From assembly GCA_947455465.1 (NCBI GenBank), contig CANGNS010000011.1, forward strand, positions 45,430-109,429: a stretch of DNA of 64,000 nucleotides, read 5' to 3'. The stretch is from Comamonadaceae bacterium. Lineage in GTDB: Bacteria; Pseudomonadota; Gammaproteobacteria; Burkholderiales; Burkholderiaceae_C. A program made the position numbers and the translations under genes. How positions within the stretch are numbered: the stretch's first letter is position 1; each line of letters starts with the position of its first letter. The notes under the pieces were generated by a model. That model had not been told where the DNA came from. It saw only the letters and a program-made list of their open reading frames with translations, and searched no databases. Positions 8,973 to 18,725 of the stretch are shown here, piece by piece.

Positions 8973-9643
8973 TCCGCCTTAACCTTTTGCCCCATCGCGA
9001 GGCAGAGCGCAAGCGCCAGCAGGAGCAATTCAATGCGGCGGTGGTACTGGCCGTCATTATTGGCGGCGTGATCGCCTTTTTAGTGTACGGCGCTTTAGTC
9101 GCTGCGATAGATCTGGAGCGCGAGAATATTTCGGTGCTCCAAGGCGAGATCAAGGTTCTCGAAGACCAAATCAAAGAAATCAAAGACTTGGAGGCCCAAA
9201 TTGCCGCCCTGCAAGCGCGCCAGCGGGCGGTGGAGGACATTCAGGCCGATCGCAATTCGCCGGTTCGCATGCTGACCGAACTTTCGGCCAATCTGCCCAA
9301 GGGCGTGATGCTGACCAAGTTGAGTCAAAAAGACCTGGATTTGGTGCTCGAGGGCTCGGCCGAGTCCAATGAAAAAGTGGCCGAATTCATGACCAACCTG
9401 GGCCGGCCCGACGGCTGGTTTGTGCGCCCAGAGTTGGTGGAGATCACCTCCGAAATCCAAACTTTGGCGTCCAAAGAGCAGGTGAAGGTGTTCAAGTTCA
9501 GCTTGAAAGTCGCCTTGCTCCGCGCGCAGGCGGCTGAGCGGCCGGTGGCTGGCGCATCCGCTGCCTCGGTGCCCGCCCCAGCTATTTCATCTACCTCTGC
9601 GCCTTCGGCGGCGTCAGCGGCGCAGCCGGCCAGTCGCAGCTAA
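8969..9643 (+). CDS. pilN: type IV pilus assembly protein PilN
   Basis: Inner-membrane alignment-complex protein, 224 residues. It begins IRLNLLPHR, the conserved motif that docks into PilM, followed by one transmembrane helix (about residues 22-46), a coiled coil and a ferredoxin-like periplasmic domain. The C-terminal 30 residues form an Ala/Ser/Pro-rich tail. The true start is ATG 8969, overlapping pilM by 4 bp, although the frame is open 10 codons upstream. PilN pairs with PilO in the periplasm. Confidence 0.95.
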   Translation: MIRLNLLPHREAERKRQQEQFNAAVVLAVIIGGVIAFLVYGALVAAIDLERENISVLQGEIKVLEDQIKEIKDLEAQIAALQARQRAVEDIQADRNSPVRMLTELSANLPKGVMLTKLSQKDLDLVLEGSAESNEKVAEFMTNLGRPDGWFVRPELVEITSEIQTLASKEQVKVFKFSLKVALLRAQAAERPVAGASAASVPAPAISSTSAPSAASAAQPASRS

Positions 9644-9667
9644 GCCCATTTCCATCAGCAATCCACC

Positions 9668-10339
9668 ATGGCCCAAGCTTCCAGTACACGCATGGACTTC
9701 AGCGCCAGAGTTGCAGCTCTGGTCCAGCAATTTCGAGGACTTGACCCACGCAACCCGCCGAGCTGGCCGGTGCTGCCGCGCACGCTGTTACTGGTGGCGG
9801 TCAGCATCGCCATGGTGGGCATTCTGTGGTACTACCCTTTGAGCGATTTCGCCAATGACCTGGAACAAGCGCACGCCAAAGAAGCCAAATTAAGAGATGA
9901 TTTTTCGGACAAATTGCGCAAAGCGGCGAGTTTGAAGCTGCTGAAAAAGCAGCGTGATGAAGTTGCCGTCACCGTGGATGGACTTGAAAAATTGTTGCCG
10001 AACAAGGCGGAGATGGCGGGCTTGCTGTCCAGTGTCAACGAGGCCGGTGTAGGACGAGAACTGCAATTTGAACTTTTTCGGCCGGGGCCGCCGACGCAAA
10101 AAACCTATTACGCCATCATTCCCGTGAGCATACGGGTCGTCGGTGGTTTCCACCACTTTGCCAATTTTGCGGCTGACGTGGCGCAGCTGCCGCGTATCGT
10201 GACCCTGAGCAATATCGCCGTGCAGCCTAAGGCCGAGGGGGTGCTCACTTTTGAGGCCACCGTCAAGACCTATCGCTACCTTGACGCCGCCGAGGTCGCC
10301 GCCCAAAAAGCGGCCAGTGCGCCAGGAGCGGCGAAATGA
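9668..10339 (+). CDS. pilO: type IV pilus assembly protein PilO
   Basis: Bitopic inner-membrane protein (223 residues) that heterodimerises with PilN to form the pilus alignment complex. A cytoplasmic N-terminus, a single transmembrane helix (about residues 40-57, LLLVAVSIAMVGILWYYP), a Lys/Glu-rich coiled coil (about 65-110) and a C-terminal ferredoxin-like domain containing YAIIPVSIRVVGGFHHFANF, a segment well conserved in PilO. It follows pilN by 24 bp and overlaps pilP by 4 bp. Confidence 0.95.
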   Translation: MAQASSTRMDFSARVAALVQQFRGLDPRNPPSWPVLPRTLLLVAVSIAMVGILWYYPLSDFANDLEQAHAKEAKLRDDFSDKLRKAASLKLLKKQRDEVAVTVDGLEKLLPNKAEMAGLLSSVNEAGVGRELQFELFRPGPPTQKTYYAIIPVSIRVVGGFHHFANFAADVAQLPRIVTLSNIAVQPKAEGVLTFEATVKTYRYLDAAEVAAQKAASAPGAAK

Positions 10340-10872
10340 GGCGCTTGTGGTGGCTGGCGGCGCTGGGTATGGGCGCCCTCTTGCTCGGTTGTGGTCCCTC
10401 CACCCAGGAGCAATTGCGCACCTGGCTGGCGGAGCAACGCGCCGCCGTCGTGCCTGGTATCAAAAAAATCCCGACGCCCCGTCCCTTTGAGCGCCTGGAG
10501 TACGACAGCCAGGGAAAGATTGACCCTTTCTCCAAGACCAATTTCTTCAAAGAAATTGTCGTCGCCAGCCCGGTTCCCCGGCCTGCCGGGTTGGAGGCGG
10601 AGCGCGGCCATGTCAAACAGTTGCTCGAGGGCTTTCCTTTGGAGTCCATGAGTTTTGTCGGCACCTTGGCCAAAGACGGCAAGCGCATTGCTTTGGTGCG
10701 GGTCAACGGAATGCTGCACCAAGTGGGCTTGGGCGCCTATATGGGGCAAAACCTGGGCAAGGTGACCCGCCTGGACGACAACGGCCTGCGATTGCGCGAA
10801 CTCACGCTCGATGGCAATGGTCACTGGACAGAGCGCATTGTGGAACTCAAATTGCAGGAAACTAGTAAATGA
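10336..10872 (+). CDS. pilP: type IV pilus assembly lipoprotein PilP
   Basis: Inner-membrane lipoprotein (178 residues) that joins PilNO to the secretin PilQ. The signal ends in lipobox LLGC with acylation at Cys19. After a flexible region comes the PilP fold: YDSQGKIDPFSKTNF, LEGFPLESMSFVGTL, and a C-terminal beta domain with HQVGLGAYMGQNLGKV. It overlaps pilO and pilQ by 4 bp on each side, consistent with tight translational coupling. Confidence 0.95.
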   Translation: MRRLWWLAALGMGALLLGCGPSTQEQLRTWLAEQRAAVVPGIKKIPTPRPFERLEYDSQGKIDPFSKTNFFKEIVVASPVPRPAGLEAERGHVKQLLEGFPLESMSFVGTLAKDGKRIALVRVNGMLHQVGLGAYMGQNLGKVTRLDDNGLRLRELTLDGNGHWTERIVELKLQETSK

Positions 10873-13046
10873 CGCATACCACCACTTGGACATCCCTCAT
10901 CGGGCGCGCGCTGACTGCGCTGGGTTTGGCGCTGTGCAGCGCACTGGCGCTTGCCGACAACGCCGTGGTGGCCATCACCGGCTCGCGCGATGGAGGGCAG
11001 GAGCAGGTGCGCATCGACTTTGCCAATGCGCTGACGGCGCTGCCCAAGACCTTTTCCACCCAAAACCCGGCACGCATCGCCATGGATTTTCCGGGCGTGG
11101 GCAGCGCCATGGGCATGGGGCGGGTCGCGCTGGCGCAGGTCTTGGTGGACTCGGCTTTGGTGGCCCAGTCGGACGAACGCAGCCGCGTGGTGCTGAACCT
11201 GCGCCGGCCGGCCAACTACCGCATGGCCTTGCAGGATAAATCGCTCTTGATTACCTTGGAGCCTTTGGTGGCGGAAGAGACGTCTGTGGCGCGCCTGCCG
11301 TCGCCCAGCAGTGCCCAGACGGGCGTTCGACCTGCGGCCGAGCCGTTGAGCAATATCGAATTTCAGCGCTCCAGTGATGGGGCGGGGCGCGTCATCGTGA
11401 GCCTGCCCAATAGCAGCGTGGCAGCGGACATCAAAGCCGTGGGCACCAACCTGGTGGTTGACTTTAGCAATGTTAGCCTGCCCGAGCGCTTGCGCAAACG
11501 CCTGGAAGTCATCGACTTTGCCACGCCGGTGCAAACCATCAGCACCAGCACCGTGGGCGATCGGGTCCGCATGCTGATCGCGCCCCAAGGCGCGTGGGAG
11601 CACACCGCTTACCAGACCGACCGGCAGTTGGTGATTGACATCAAGGCTTACAAAGCCGATACCAAAAAATTGTCCCAGGGCGACGGGTTCAACGGCGAAA
11701 AACTCTCGCTGAACTTCCAAAACATCGATGTGCGCCAGGTCTTGCAAGTCATTGCGGATTTCACCAAGTTCAATGTCGTCACCTCCGATTCCGTGGCGGG
11801 AAGCGTGACTTTGCGTGTGCAAAACGTGCCTTGGGACCAGGTGCTGGACATTATTTTGCGTAGCAAGGGCCTGGCCGTGCGCAAAAACGGCAATGTGCTG
11901 TGGGTTGCGCCCAAAGAGGAGATTGCCGCCAAGGAAAAGGCGGAGTACGAAGCCCAAGCCTCTAGTGAGAGTTTGGAGCCCTTGCGAACCCAGTCATTTC
12001 AGCTCAATTACGCCAAAGCCAGCGACATCGCGCCACAGCTGACTGCCGGTGGCGCCAGTGCCGCGCCTGCTGCCGGGCCGTCCGGCGCTGGCGCCAGCGC
12101 AGGCGCTGCGGCGGGTGGACGCCTGCTGAGCAACCGGGGCAGCGCGATTGCCGAGCCGCGTACCAACCAGCTGTTTGTGACGGATGTCGCCTCCAAGCTG
12201 GACCAGGTGCGCCAGTTACTCGAAAAAATCGATGTGCCGGTGCGCCAGGTACTGATCGAGGCGCGCATCGTGGAGGCGACCAATGACTTTGGTAAGGCGC
12301 TCGGTGTCAAGTTGGGTGGCGTGGATATGCGGGCGCAGCAAGGCGGCAGCGGCGGTTATTCCATTGGCGGCGAAAACCGGGTGGCCTTTGGCACCAGCTA
12401 TGCCAATGCCGTGTCGTCATCGACTGGCGGCTCGGTCGACACCAGCGGCAGCTTTGTCAATTTGCCGGCGGCCGGTCAGGGCGGCTTTGCACCTGCCAGC
12501 TTGGCCATGACCATTTTCAGCGCGGCCTCCAATCGCCTGATGGCTTTGGAAATCTCCGCCTTGGAGTCCGACGGCACTGGCAAAGTGATTTCCAGCCCGC
12601 GTATTACCTCGTTTGACAAAGTCAAAAGCCTGATCGAGCAGGGCACCGAAGTGCCCTACCAAATGGCCACCAGCAGCGGTGCCACCGCCGTGAGCTTTCG
12701 CAAAGCCGTGCTCAAGCTGGAAGTCACGCCACAAATCACGCCTGACGGGAACATCAGCCTGGAAGTGGACGTGAGCAAAGACAGTGTGGGCACCGTGACG
12801 GCGGCCGGTCCCACCATCAATACCAAGCACATCCAAACCAAGGTCTTGGTGGAAAACGGCGGCACGGTGGTGATCGGTGGAATCTATGAGCAAAACGACC
12901 AACAAACCGATACCCAGGTGCCATTTCTCGGCGAACTGCCGGTGGTGGGAGTCCTCTTTAAAAACCGCTCCAACACGATCAAGAAAACCGAATTGCTCGT
13001 GTTTTTGACGCCTAAGCTGATCTCAGACGGTACGGCAGTGCGGTGA
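10869..13046 (+). CDS. pilQ: type IV pilus secretin PilQ
   Basis: Outer-membrane secretin (725 residues) through which the pilus passes and DNA may be taken up. It has a signal peptide (cleavage near Ala29), AMIN-type peptidoglycan-binding domains (about 40-260), and an STN/N0 domain beginning near NFQNIDVRQVLQVIADFTKFNVV. N1-type repeats with a Gly/Ala-rich insert (about residues 395-420) follow, then the secretin channel domain with VPYQMATSSGATAVSF and VTPQITPDGNISLEV. The C-terminus, FKNRSNTIKKTELLVFLTPKLI, is typical. Last pil gene; the usual next gene, aroK, is displaced by the Ig-repeat gene. Confidence 0.96.
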   Translation: MTHTTTWTSLIGRALTALGLALCSALALADNAVVAITGSRDGGQEQVRIDFANALTALPKTFSTQNPARIAMDFPGVGSAMGMGRVALAQVLVDSALVAQSDERSRVVLNLRRPANYRMALQDKSLLITLEPLVAEETSVARLPSPSSAQTGVRPAAEPLSNIEFQRSSDGAGRVIVSLPNSSVAADIKAVGTNLVVDFSNVSLPERLRKRLEVIDFATPVQTISTSTVGDRVRMLIAPQGAWEHTAYQTDRQLVIDIKAYKADTKKLSQGDGFNGEKLSLNFQNIDVRQVLQVIADFTKFNVVTSDSVAGSVTLRVQNVPWDQVLDIILRSKGLAVRKNGNVLWVAPKEEIAAKEKAEYEAQASSESLEPLRTQSFQLNYAKASDIAPQLTAGGASAAPAAGPSGAGASAGAAAGGRLLSNRGSAIAEPRTNQLFVTDVASKLDQVRQLLEKIDVPVRQVLIEARIVEATNDFGKALGVKLGGVDMRAQQGGSGGYSIGGENRVAFGTSYANAVSSSTGGSVDTSGSFVNLPAAGQGGFAPASLAMTIFSAASNRLMALEISALESDGTGKVISSPRITSFDKVKSLIEQGTEVPYQMATSSGATAVSFRKAVLKLEVTPQITPDGNISLEVDVSKDSVGTVTAAGPTINTKHIQTKVLVENGGTVVIGGIYEQNDQQTDTQVPFLGELPVVGVLFKNRSNTIKKTELLVFLTPKLISDGTAVR

Positions 13047-13082
13047 TAGGTCGCTCACATTTTTAAGGTGCTTGGGAGAGGG

Positions 13083-16000
13083 ATGATGAAAATAATTCAG
13101 ATGGTATGCGGCGCAGTTATGGCAATGGCTCTGGCGGCGTGTGGTGGGGGCGGCGGTAGCGCTGGTAAGCCGATAGGATCCTCGGTCAGCGGGTATGTAG
13201 ATCCCAACACCGCATCAGCCAACGGGTCGATTACGCTGGCGGTGGTCGACACCGCCGGCACGTCGGTGACCAAAGTCACCTTTGGCGGTCAAACTTTACA
13301 AGCAACCTATCTCAATGCCTCGGGTGCGCCGATCAAAGGCGCACGCATTGCGTTTTCGGTGACTTCGGGGACGGGTGTGGTTTTGGGTGGCGACTCTGCG
13401 CTCACCAATGAGTCCGGCGTTGCAACGCTACCGGTACGATCTGGTGGATCCAATGTCGCTGGCGTTGCCACGGTATCTGCTGCGGCCGACGGCATTACGT
13501 CCTCGGTGAATTTTGTGCTCTCGCCGGAGGGCAGCGATGTACTGTCCATGTCTTTGGTTACCGCCAGTGGCGGAACCACCAGCAATGTGAATTTTGGGGG
13601 TGGACAAAAAATTCGTGCTGTCTATACCAACGCTAACGGCACCCCCTTAGCCGGACGGGTGGTGAATTTTTCAATTACCTACGGGTCGGGTGCGGTGCTC
13701 GGTTCTAGCTCTGCACTCACTGATGCCTCGGGCGTGGCTTTTATTGGCGTAGACGCCTCAGATGCAAAGGTGTCAGGAGCGGTTACGGTCACTGCCAGCA
13801 ACGCATCTGCCACTGGCGTGCTCAATTTCCGGATTGTGGGCGGGGGCTCTTCGACGCTTAGTCTCTTTTTGGTTGACGCAGCGGGCAATCCCACTACGTC
13901 AACGGGCTACCAAACTGGTCAACGCATCCGCGCTTTGTACCGCGACGAAACTGGAAATCCCATCGCCAGCGCCACGGTGAGCTTTTCGGTAAGCAAAGGG
14001 GTAGACGGCGCCAAACTTGCGGTTTCATCGGCTCTGACCGACGCCAACGGGGTGGCGTATGTGGGTATTAGCTCTACTGGACCTACTGCGGCCGGCGCTG
14101 CCACTGTCAATGCAACGGCTGGCAGCACCAGCAGCAGTATCGATTTTGCGGTAACAGCGGAGGGCAGCCCGACTTTGACTTTGGTGCTGGAGAACTCCGC
14201 CAGTGGAATCGTTCCGACCGTAAGTTATGGCGGCGGTCAGCGCATCCGTGCGCAGTACTTGTCTGCCGCGGGTACGCCTATCGTGAACGCCCTGGTCAAG
14301 TTTTCCACAGGCACCTCTACCGACTTCACCGTGGTGAGCGCCGCCATTACCGACTCCAGGGGCTTTGCGTATGCCGACATCGCGCCAGCTAGCGCCACGA
14401 CCGTGGGCGGTGCAACGGTACAAGCCTATGTGGGAACGGTGGTCGGCATGCTCAATATCTCGGTAAAGACCAGGGCTGCTGGGCTGAACAAGCTGACGCT
14501 CTCGGTGGTCGATAAAAATCGTGTGGCCCTTGCGTCGCCGGCCATCAGTTACAACGGGGGGCAGCTAATTCGAGCGGTTTATGTCGATAGCGATGGAAAC
14601 CCCGTCTCCAATACGACGGTGAGTTTTGTGGTGACCAAGGGTGCAGCGGGGATGACACTGCAGATGAGCTCGGGCCTAACCGATGCCGACGGTACCGTCT
14701 ACGTCGCGATCAACCCGGTAGACCCTACGGTATCCGGCGCGGCAACGGTCAGCGTCACGGCGGGCAATGCGAGCAGTACGGTTGACTTTGCAGTGAATGC
14801 CCAGGGCAACCCCACCCTGACCTTGACATTGGAAAATTCGGCCAACGCCATTGTTCCGACGGTCAGCTTTGGCGGTGGGCAGCGCATCAAGGCGGTTTAC
14901 CGGGCGGCCGATGGCAGCCCCATCGCCAATGCAGTGGTCAAGTTTTCGAGCTCTTCGGCCACCGATTTGATCATCGTCAGTTCCGCATTGACAAACGACA
15001 AAGGGGAAGCCTTTATCGACGTGAGTCCTGCAAACGCCTCCACGGCCGCTGCAGTCACTGTGACCGGCTGGGTGAGCAATGTGGTGTCCATACTCAACGT
15101 GTCTATCAAGACGCCGGTGCAAGTGCCCAATGTCCTGGCCTTGGAGCTCTCCGATGTCAACGGCGTCCAAAAGTCTTCCGCGTTGAAGTTTGGCGCAAAT
15201 CAGTTGCTGCGGTTTAGCTACAAAAAAGGCGATGGCAGCCCGATCGCGGGCGTGCGGGTGACGTTCGCCGTCACAGCGGGTTCCACATTGGCCTCTTTGC
15301 AAGCAGATTCGGCTTTAACCGGGGCGGACGGAATCGCCACGGTCGGCATCAACTCCAGCAGTGCGGTAGCGGTTGGCGCCGCCACCGCGAGCGCGACGGT
15401 AACCGTGGGCACGACACCATTGAGCACAACTTTGGACTTTGCCGTCGCGGCCACAGCCGTCAATCTGGAAGCCTTCACCTTGGGCTCCCAGAGTCTGGCC
15501 GCCGGAGCTACCACCTCGGTGTCGATCAAGGCGAAGGCCGGGGGTATTGCGGTCAGCGGTGTGCCGATCAGCCTTAGCGCTGATTGCGGCTCGCTGAGTC
15601 CCGCGATTGCACTGACCAATGGCAGCGGGCAGGCCACTTCAACCTATTCCTCACTCAAAGCCGATGGCACGTCGTGTAGCGGTAGCGTCAAAATCTCGGC
15701 GACGGCGTCTGGCACCACGCTGGATGCGCCCGCACTTTCCGTGGCTGCGTCCGTTGCCAGCGCCGTGAACTTTGTATCAGCTTCCTGGCCGGTCATTTAT
15801 GTGCAGGGTTCGGGTGCGAGCACGCAGGCGACCTTGAAGTTCAAGGTCTTAGATGCCATTGGCGCCACCATTCCGAATGCAACTGTCACTGCGGCGATTA
15901 CCTCCAACCCCGGTGGTGTCGGTTTAGGTGCCGCGGGCTCTATCGCCCCCTTGACCTTGTCCAGCGACAGCCAAGGCTTTGTCAACTTTCAGATTTATGC

Positions 16001-16979
16001 GGGAACGGTACCAGGGCCCGTACAGGTCAAAGTCAGTCTGAACGACTTGGCGTATGCCTATTCCAGCAATATCACCGTCCAGTCGGGCCCCCCGGCGCAA
16101 GACCGCTTTAGTCTGAGTGCAGCAACCTATAACCTAGAGGGGCAGGACATCGACGGTAAGACGACGACACTGACGATACGGGTCGCCGACCGGCAGGGTA
16201 ATGCCGTTCCGGATGGAACCGTCATTAACTTCACTTCAGGTGGTGGTCAAATCCAGCCCAGCTGTGTCACGAGGACAGACAACGCTGACAAAGGCATTTC
16301 ATCGTGCGCGGTGACTTTTTCCAGTCAGCAGCCCCGGCCTGCGGCGCAGTATGGAAGAGTCCCGATTTTGGCGTTTGCTGAGGGCGTCAAGGTCTATGCG
16401 GATAACAATCGCAATAACAACTTTGATTACGGTACCGATACCTTGACCGATATGGGCGACGCTTACCGTGACGACAACGAGAACGGTATCTACGACGCCG
16501 GGGAGTTTGTGTTGCCTCGCGGCGGCAGTGATTCCTGTGCGTCGGGCTCTTGGACCACCCCCGCGCGATCCAACACTTGCGATAGCCATACGGCGGCGAC
16601 CACCGTGCGCAGCCAAATTGTCCTGTTGATGTCCAGCAGCAAAGCTGAGCTGACAGCACTGAGCTCAACCTCTGGGGCGATAACGTTCCGGGCCAATAGC
16701 GTGACACAGTGTTCGGACGGGTCAAAATGTTTGCCACTGGCCAGCGGAACAACCTTCACCGCAACGACCTCTAAGGTAGCCGAATGCACTGCCGCTGCGC
16801 CCGTGCCGGCATTGGTTGGTAATGTTGTACCAAGCTCCGATCGCGCAGCCCAGCTTGGAACGGTGCACTCGGTTCTTCTGACGGCTGCAGACGGCAAGAC
16901 CTGCTCCGGTAAGACATTGAGCGTTACCGCGACGTCCCCCGCCGGTACCGTAACCATGGTCAGTTTCACCATCCCCTAA
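13083..16979 (+). CDS. large Ig-like (Big_1/invasin-type) repeat lipoprotein
   Basis: About 1298 residues. A short signal peptide ends in lipobox LAAC followed by a Gly run, so it is probably a surface or periplasmic lipoprotein. Nine to ten bacterial Ig-like domains of about 106 residues follow, recognisable by GGQ-I-A-Y, G-PI-NA-V-FS, SALTDA-G-A and GAATV-A. Domains 3+4 (residues 258-469) are clearly most like 5+6 (470-683), indicating duplication of a two-domain unit. The C-terminal region has two Asp/Asn-rich loops (DNNRNNNFD and DDNENGIYDAGE, near residues 1105-1140) that resemble calcium-binding dockerin/EF-hand loops, plus eight or more cysteines. A purine-rich GGGAGA lies before the tandem ATGs. 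Function unknown; adhesion or matrix contact is an inference. Confidence 0.85.
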   Translation: MMKIIQMVCGAVMAMALAACGGGGGSAGKPIGSSVSGYVDPNTASANGSITLAVVDTAGTSVTKVTFGGQTLQATYLNASGAPIKGARIAFSVTSGTGVVLGGDSALTNESGVATLPVRSGGSNVAGVATVSAAADGITSSVNFVLSPEGSDVLSMSLVTASGGTTSNVNFGGGQKIRAVYTNANGTPLAGRVVNFSITYGSGAVLGSSSALTDASGVAFIGVDASDAKVSGAVTVTASNASATGVLNFRIVGGGSSTLSLFLVDAAGNPTTSTGYQTGQRIRALYRDETGNPIASATVSFSVSKGVDGAKLAVSSALTDANGVAYVGISSTGPTAAGAATVNATAGSTSSSIDFAVTAEGSPTLTLVLENSASGIVPTVSYGGGQRIRAQYLSAAGTPIVNALVKFSTGTSTDFTVVSAAITDSRGFAYADIAPASATTVGGATVQAYVGTVVGMLNISVKTRAAGLNKLTLSVVDKNRVALASPAISYNGGQLIRAVYVDSDGNPVSNTTVSFVVTKGAAGMTLQMSSGLTDADGTVYVAINPVDPTVSGAATVSVTAGNASSTVDFAVNAQGNPTLTLTLENSANAIVPTVSFGGGQRIKAVYRAADGSPIANAVVKFSSSSATDLIIVSSALTNDKGEAFIDVSPANASTAAAVTVTGWVSNVVSILNVSIKTPVQVPNVLALELSDVNGVQKSSALKFGANQLLRFSYKKGDGSPIAGVRVTFAVTAGSTLASLQADSALTGADGIATVGINSSSAVAVGAATASATVTVGTTPLSTTLDFAVAATAVNLEAFTLGSQSLAAGATTSVSIKAKAGGIAVSGVPISLSADCGSLSPAIALTNGSGQATSTYSSLKADGTSCSGSVKISATASGTTLDAPALSVAASVASAVNFVSASWPVIYVQGSGASTQATLKFKVLDAIGATIPNATVTAAITSNPGGVGLGAAGSIAPLTLSSDSQGFVNFQIYAGTVPGPVQVKVSLNDLAYAYSSNITVQSGPPAQDRFSLSAATYNLEGQDIDGKTTTLTIRVADRQGNAVPDGTVINFTSGGGQIQPSCVTRTDNADKGISSCAVTFSSQQPRPAAQYGRVPILAFAEGVKVYADNNRNNNFDYGTDTLTDMGDAYRDDNENGIYDAGEFVLPRGGSDSCASGSWTTPARSNTCDSHTAATTVRSQIVLLMSSSKAELTALSSTSGAITFRANSVTQCSDGSKCLPLASGTTFTATTSKVAECTAAAPVPALVGNVVPSSDRAAQLGTVHSVLLTAADGKTCSGKTLSVTATSPAGTVTMVSFTIP

Positions 16980-17013
16980 GTCGGGCGCCGCAAACGCCCC
17001 CGTAAAATCCCTC

Positions 17014-17040
17014 AGGCGGCCGGCAACGACCGCCTTTTTT
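17014..17040 (+). terminator. intrinsic terminator after the Ig-repeat gene
   Basis: A GGCGG/CCGCC stem with a 10-nt loop is followed by six T residues (17035-17040). It lies 35 bp after the stop codon and directly before aroK, which implies that aroK has its own promoter or depends on read-through. Confidence 0.6.
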
Positions 17041-17046
17041 CTTGGC

Positions 17047-17619
17047 GTGCCACCAGCGCGCTTTAATTTCAATCGACCAAATACATACGTGCTTTCCCTC
17101 GTAGGCCTTCCAGGATCCGGAAAATCGACCGTCGGCCGCCAGTTGGCCCGGCGTCTGCAATTGCCGTTTGCCGACTCCGACCAGGCTATCGAACAACGCC
17201 TGGGCTGCCCGATCCGCGAGTTTTTTGAGCGCGAGGGCGAGGCGCGGTTTCGCGCCATCGAGCAGGAAGTGATCGCCCACCTCTGCGCCGAGCACCAAGG
17301 TGTGCTCGCTACCGGCGGTGGTGCGGTGTTGCGGCCCGAGAACCGGGCGCAGCTGCGCGCAGCCGGCACGGTGGTGTATCTCAAATCCCAGCCCGAAGAC
17401 CTGATGCGTCGCTTGCGCCACGACAGCAAGCGCCCGCTCCTGCAAGTGGCCGACCCGATGGCGGCGCTGCGCCTCTTGCAGGCCCAGCGCGATCCGCTGT
17501 ACCGCGAAACAGCGCACATCGTGGTGGAAACCGGCCGCCCCTCGGTGAGCACCTTGGTCAACCTGATCTTGGCGCAGCTCGAGCTCGCGCCCCCGCAGGA
17601 CCTAAACTCGCCGCCATGA
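17047..17619 (+). CDS. aroK: shikimate kinase
   Basis: Phosphorylates shikimate in the chorismate pathway. Walker [10 protein letters not shown], the shikimate-binding DSD and [11 protein letters not shown] motifs, ATGGGAV, and the LID region RPLLQ are all present. The start is uncertain: GTG 17047 gives 190 residues, while GTG 17089 gives a typical short N-terminus directly before the P-loop. No convincing ribosome-binding site separates them. The stop overlaps aroB by 4 bp, so aroK-aroB-dgt is one unit. Confidence 0.93.
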   Translation: MPPARFNFNRPNTYVLSLVGLPGSGKSTVGRQLARRLQLPFADSDQAIEQRLGCPIREFFEREGEARFRAIEQEVIAHLCAEHQGVLATGGGAVLRPENRAQLRAAGTVVYLKSQPEDLMRRLRHDSKRPLLQVADPMAALRLLQAQRDPLYRETAHIVVETGRPSVSTLVNLILAQLELAPPQDLNSPP

Positions 17620-18725
17620 ACTCCCCGCTCGTACACACTTTGACCATCGCGCTGGGCGCGCGCAGCTACCCCATCAGCATCGGCAGCGATTTGCTAGCCT
17701 CGCCGGCCACCTTCGCCGGCCTGCCAGCCGCCAGCACCGCGCTCATCGTGAGCAACACGACGGTAGCGCCGCTCTACGCTGCAAGTTTGTATGCCGCCTT
17801 GCAGCCGCATTACCGCGATGTGCACACCTTGTCGCTGCCCGATGGCGAGGCCCACAAGACCTGGGAGACGCTCAACCAGATTTTTGACTGCCTGCTCTCC
17901 CACGGCTGCGACCGCAAGACCGTGCTTTTTGCACTGGGCGGCGGCGTGGTGGGCGATATGACCGGCTTTGCCGCTGCCAGCTATATGCGCGGCGTACCCT
18001 TTGTGCAGATTCCGACGACCTTGCTCGCGCAGGTGGACTCCTCGGTGGGCGGCAAAACCGGTATCAACCACCCCTTGGGTAAGAACATGATCGGTGCTTT
18101 CTACCAGCCCGAGCGCGTGGTCTGCGACTTGTCGCTGTTGGCGACCCTGCCTGCCCGCGAATTGGCCGCCGGACTGGCCGAGGTGATCAAGTACGGCCCC
18201 ATTGCAGATATGGCGTTTTTGGAGTGGATCGAAGCGCACACCAGCGCGCTGCTTGCGGGCGACGTGCACGCCTTGGCCCATGCCGTGCGCCGCAGCTGCG
18301 AAATCAAGGCCCAGGTGGTCGGTCAGGACGAACGGGAAGGCGGTTTGCGTGCGATCTTGAATTTTGGCCACACCTTTGGGCACGCCATCGAGGCGGGCAT
18401 GGGCTATGGCCAATGGCTGCATGGCGAGGCCGTGGCGTGTGGCATGGTCATGGCAGCGCATTTGTCCCAGGCGCTGGGTTTGGTGGACGCCGCATTGGTG
18501 GCGCGGCTCACGCGCCTCATTGCGGCCTTTGGTTTGCCGGTGCGCGGCCCGGTGCTGGACGCGAACGACAACGCCGGGCGCTATCTGGAGTTGATGCGTG
18601 TCGACAAAAAAGCCCAGGACGGCGCGATCCGCTTTGTCGTGGTGGATGGCAGCGGCCAGGCCTTGCTGCGCGGCGCCAGCGACGCGCAGGTGCGCGCCGT
18701 GATCGATACCTGCTGCGCCCCCTGA
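17616..18725 (+). CDS. aroB: 3-dehydroquinate synthase
   Basis: Converts DAHP to 3-dehydroquinate using NAD and a divalent metal. The 369-residue protein shows the NAD-binding [13 protein letters not shown] loop, [19 protein letters not shown], the metal and active-site region [17 protein letters not shown] and HGEAVACGM, and the RVDKKA motif. Overlaps aroK by 4 bp and dgt by 1 bp (TGATG), which suggests coupled translation. Confidence 0.97.
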   Translation: MNSPLVHTLTIALGARSYPISIGSDLLASPATFAGLPAASTALIVSNTTVAPLYAASLYAALQPHYRDVHTLSLPDGEAHKTWETLNQIFDCLLSHGCDRKTVLFALGGGVVGDMTGFAAASYMRGVPFVQIPTTLLAQVDSSVGGKTGINHPLGKNMIGAFYQPERVVCDLSLLATLPARELAAGLAEVIKYGPIADMAFLEWIEAHTSALLAGDVHALAHAVRRSCEIKAQVVGQDEREGGLRAILNFGHTFGHAIEAGMGYGQWLHGEAVACGMVMAAHLSQALGLVDAALVARLTRLIAAFGLPVRGPVLDANDNAGRYLELMRVDKKAQDGAIRFVVVDGSGQALLRGASDAQVRAVIDTCCAP

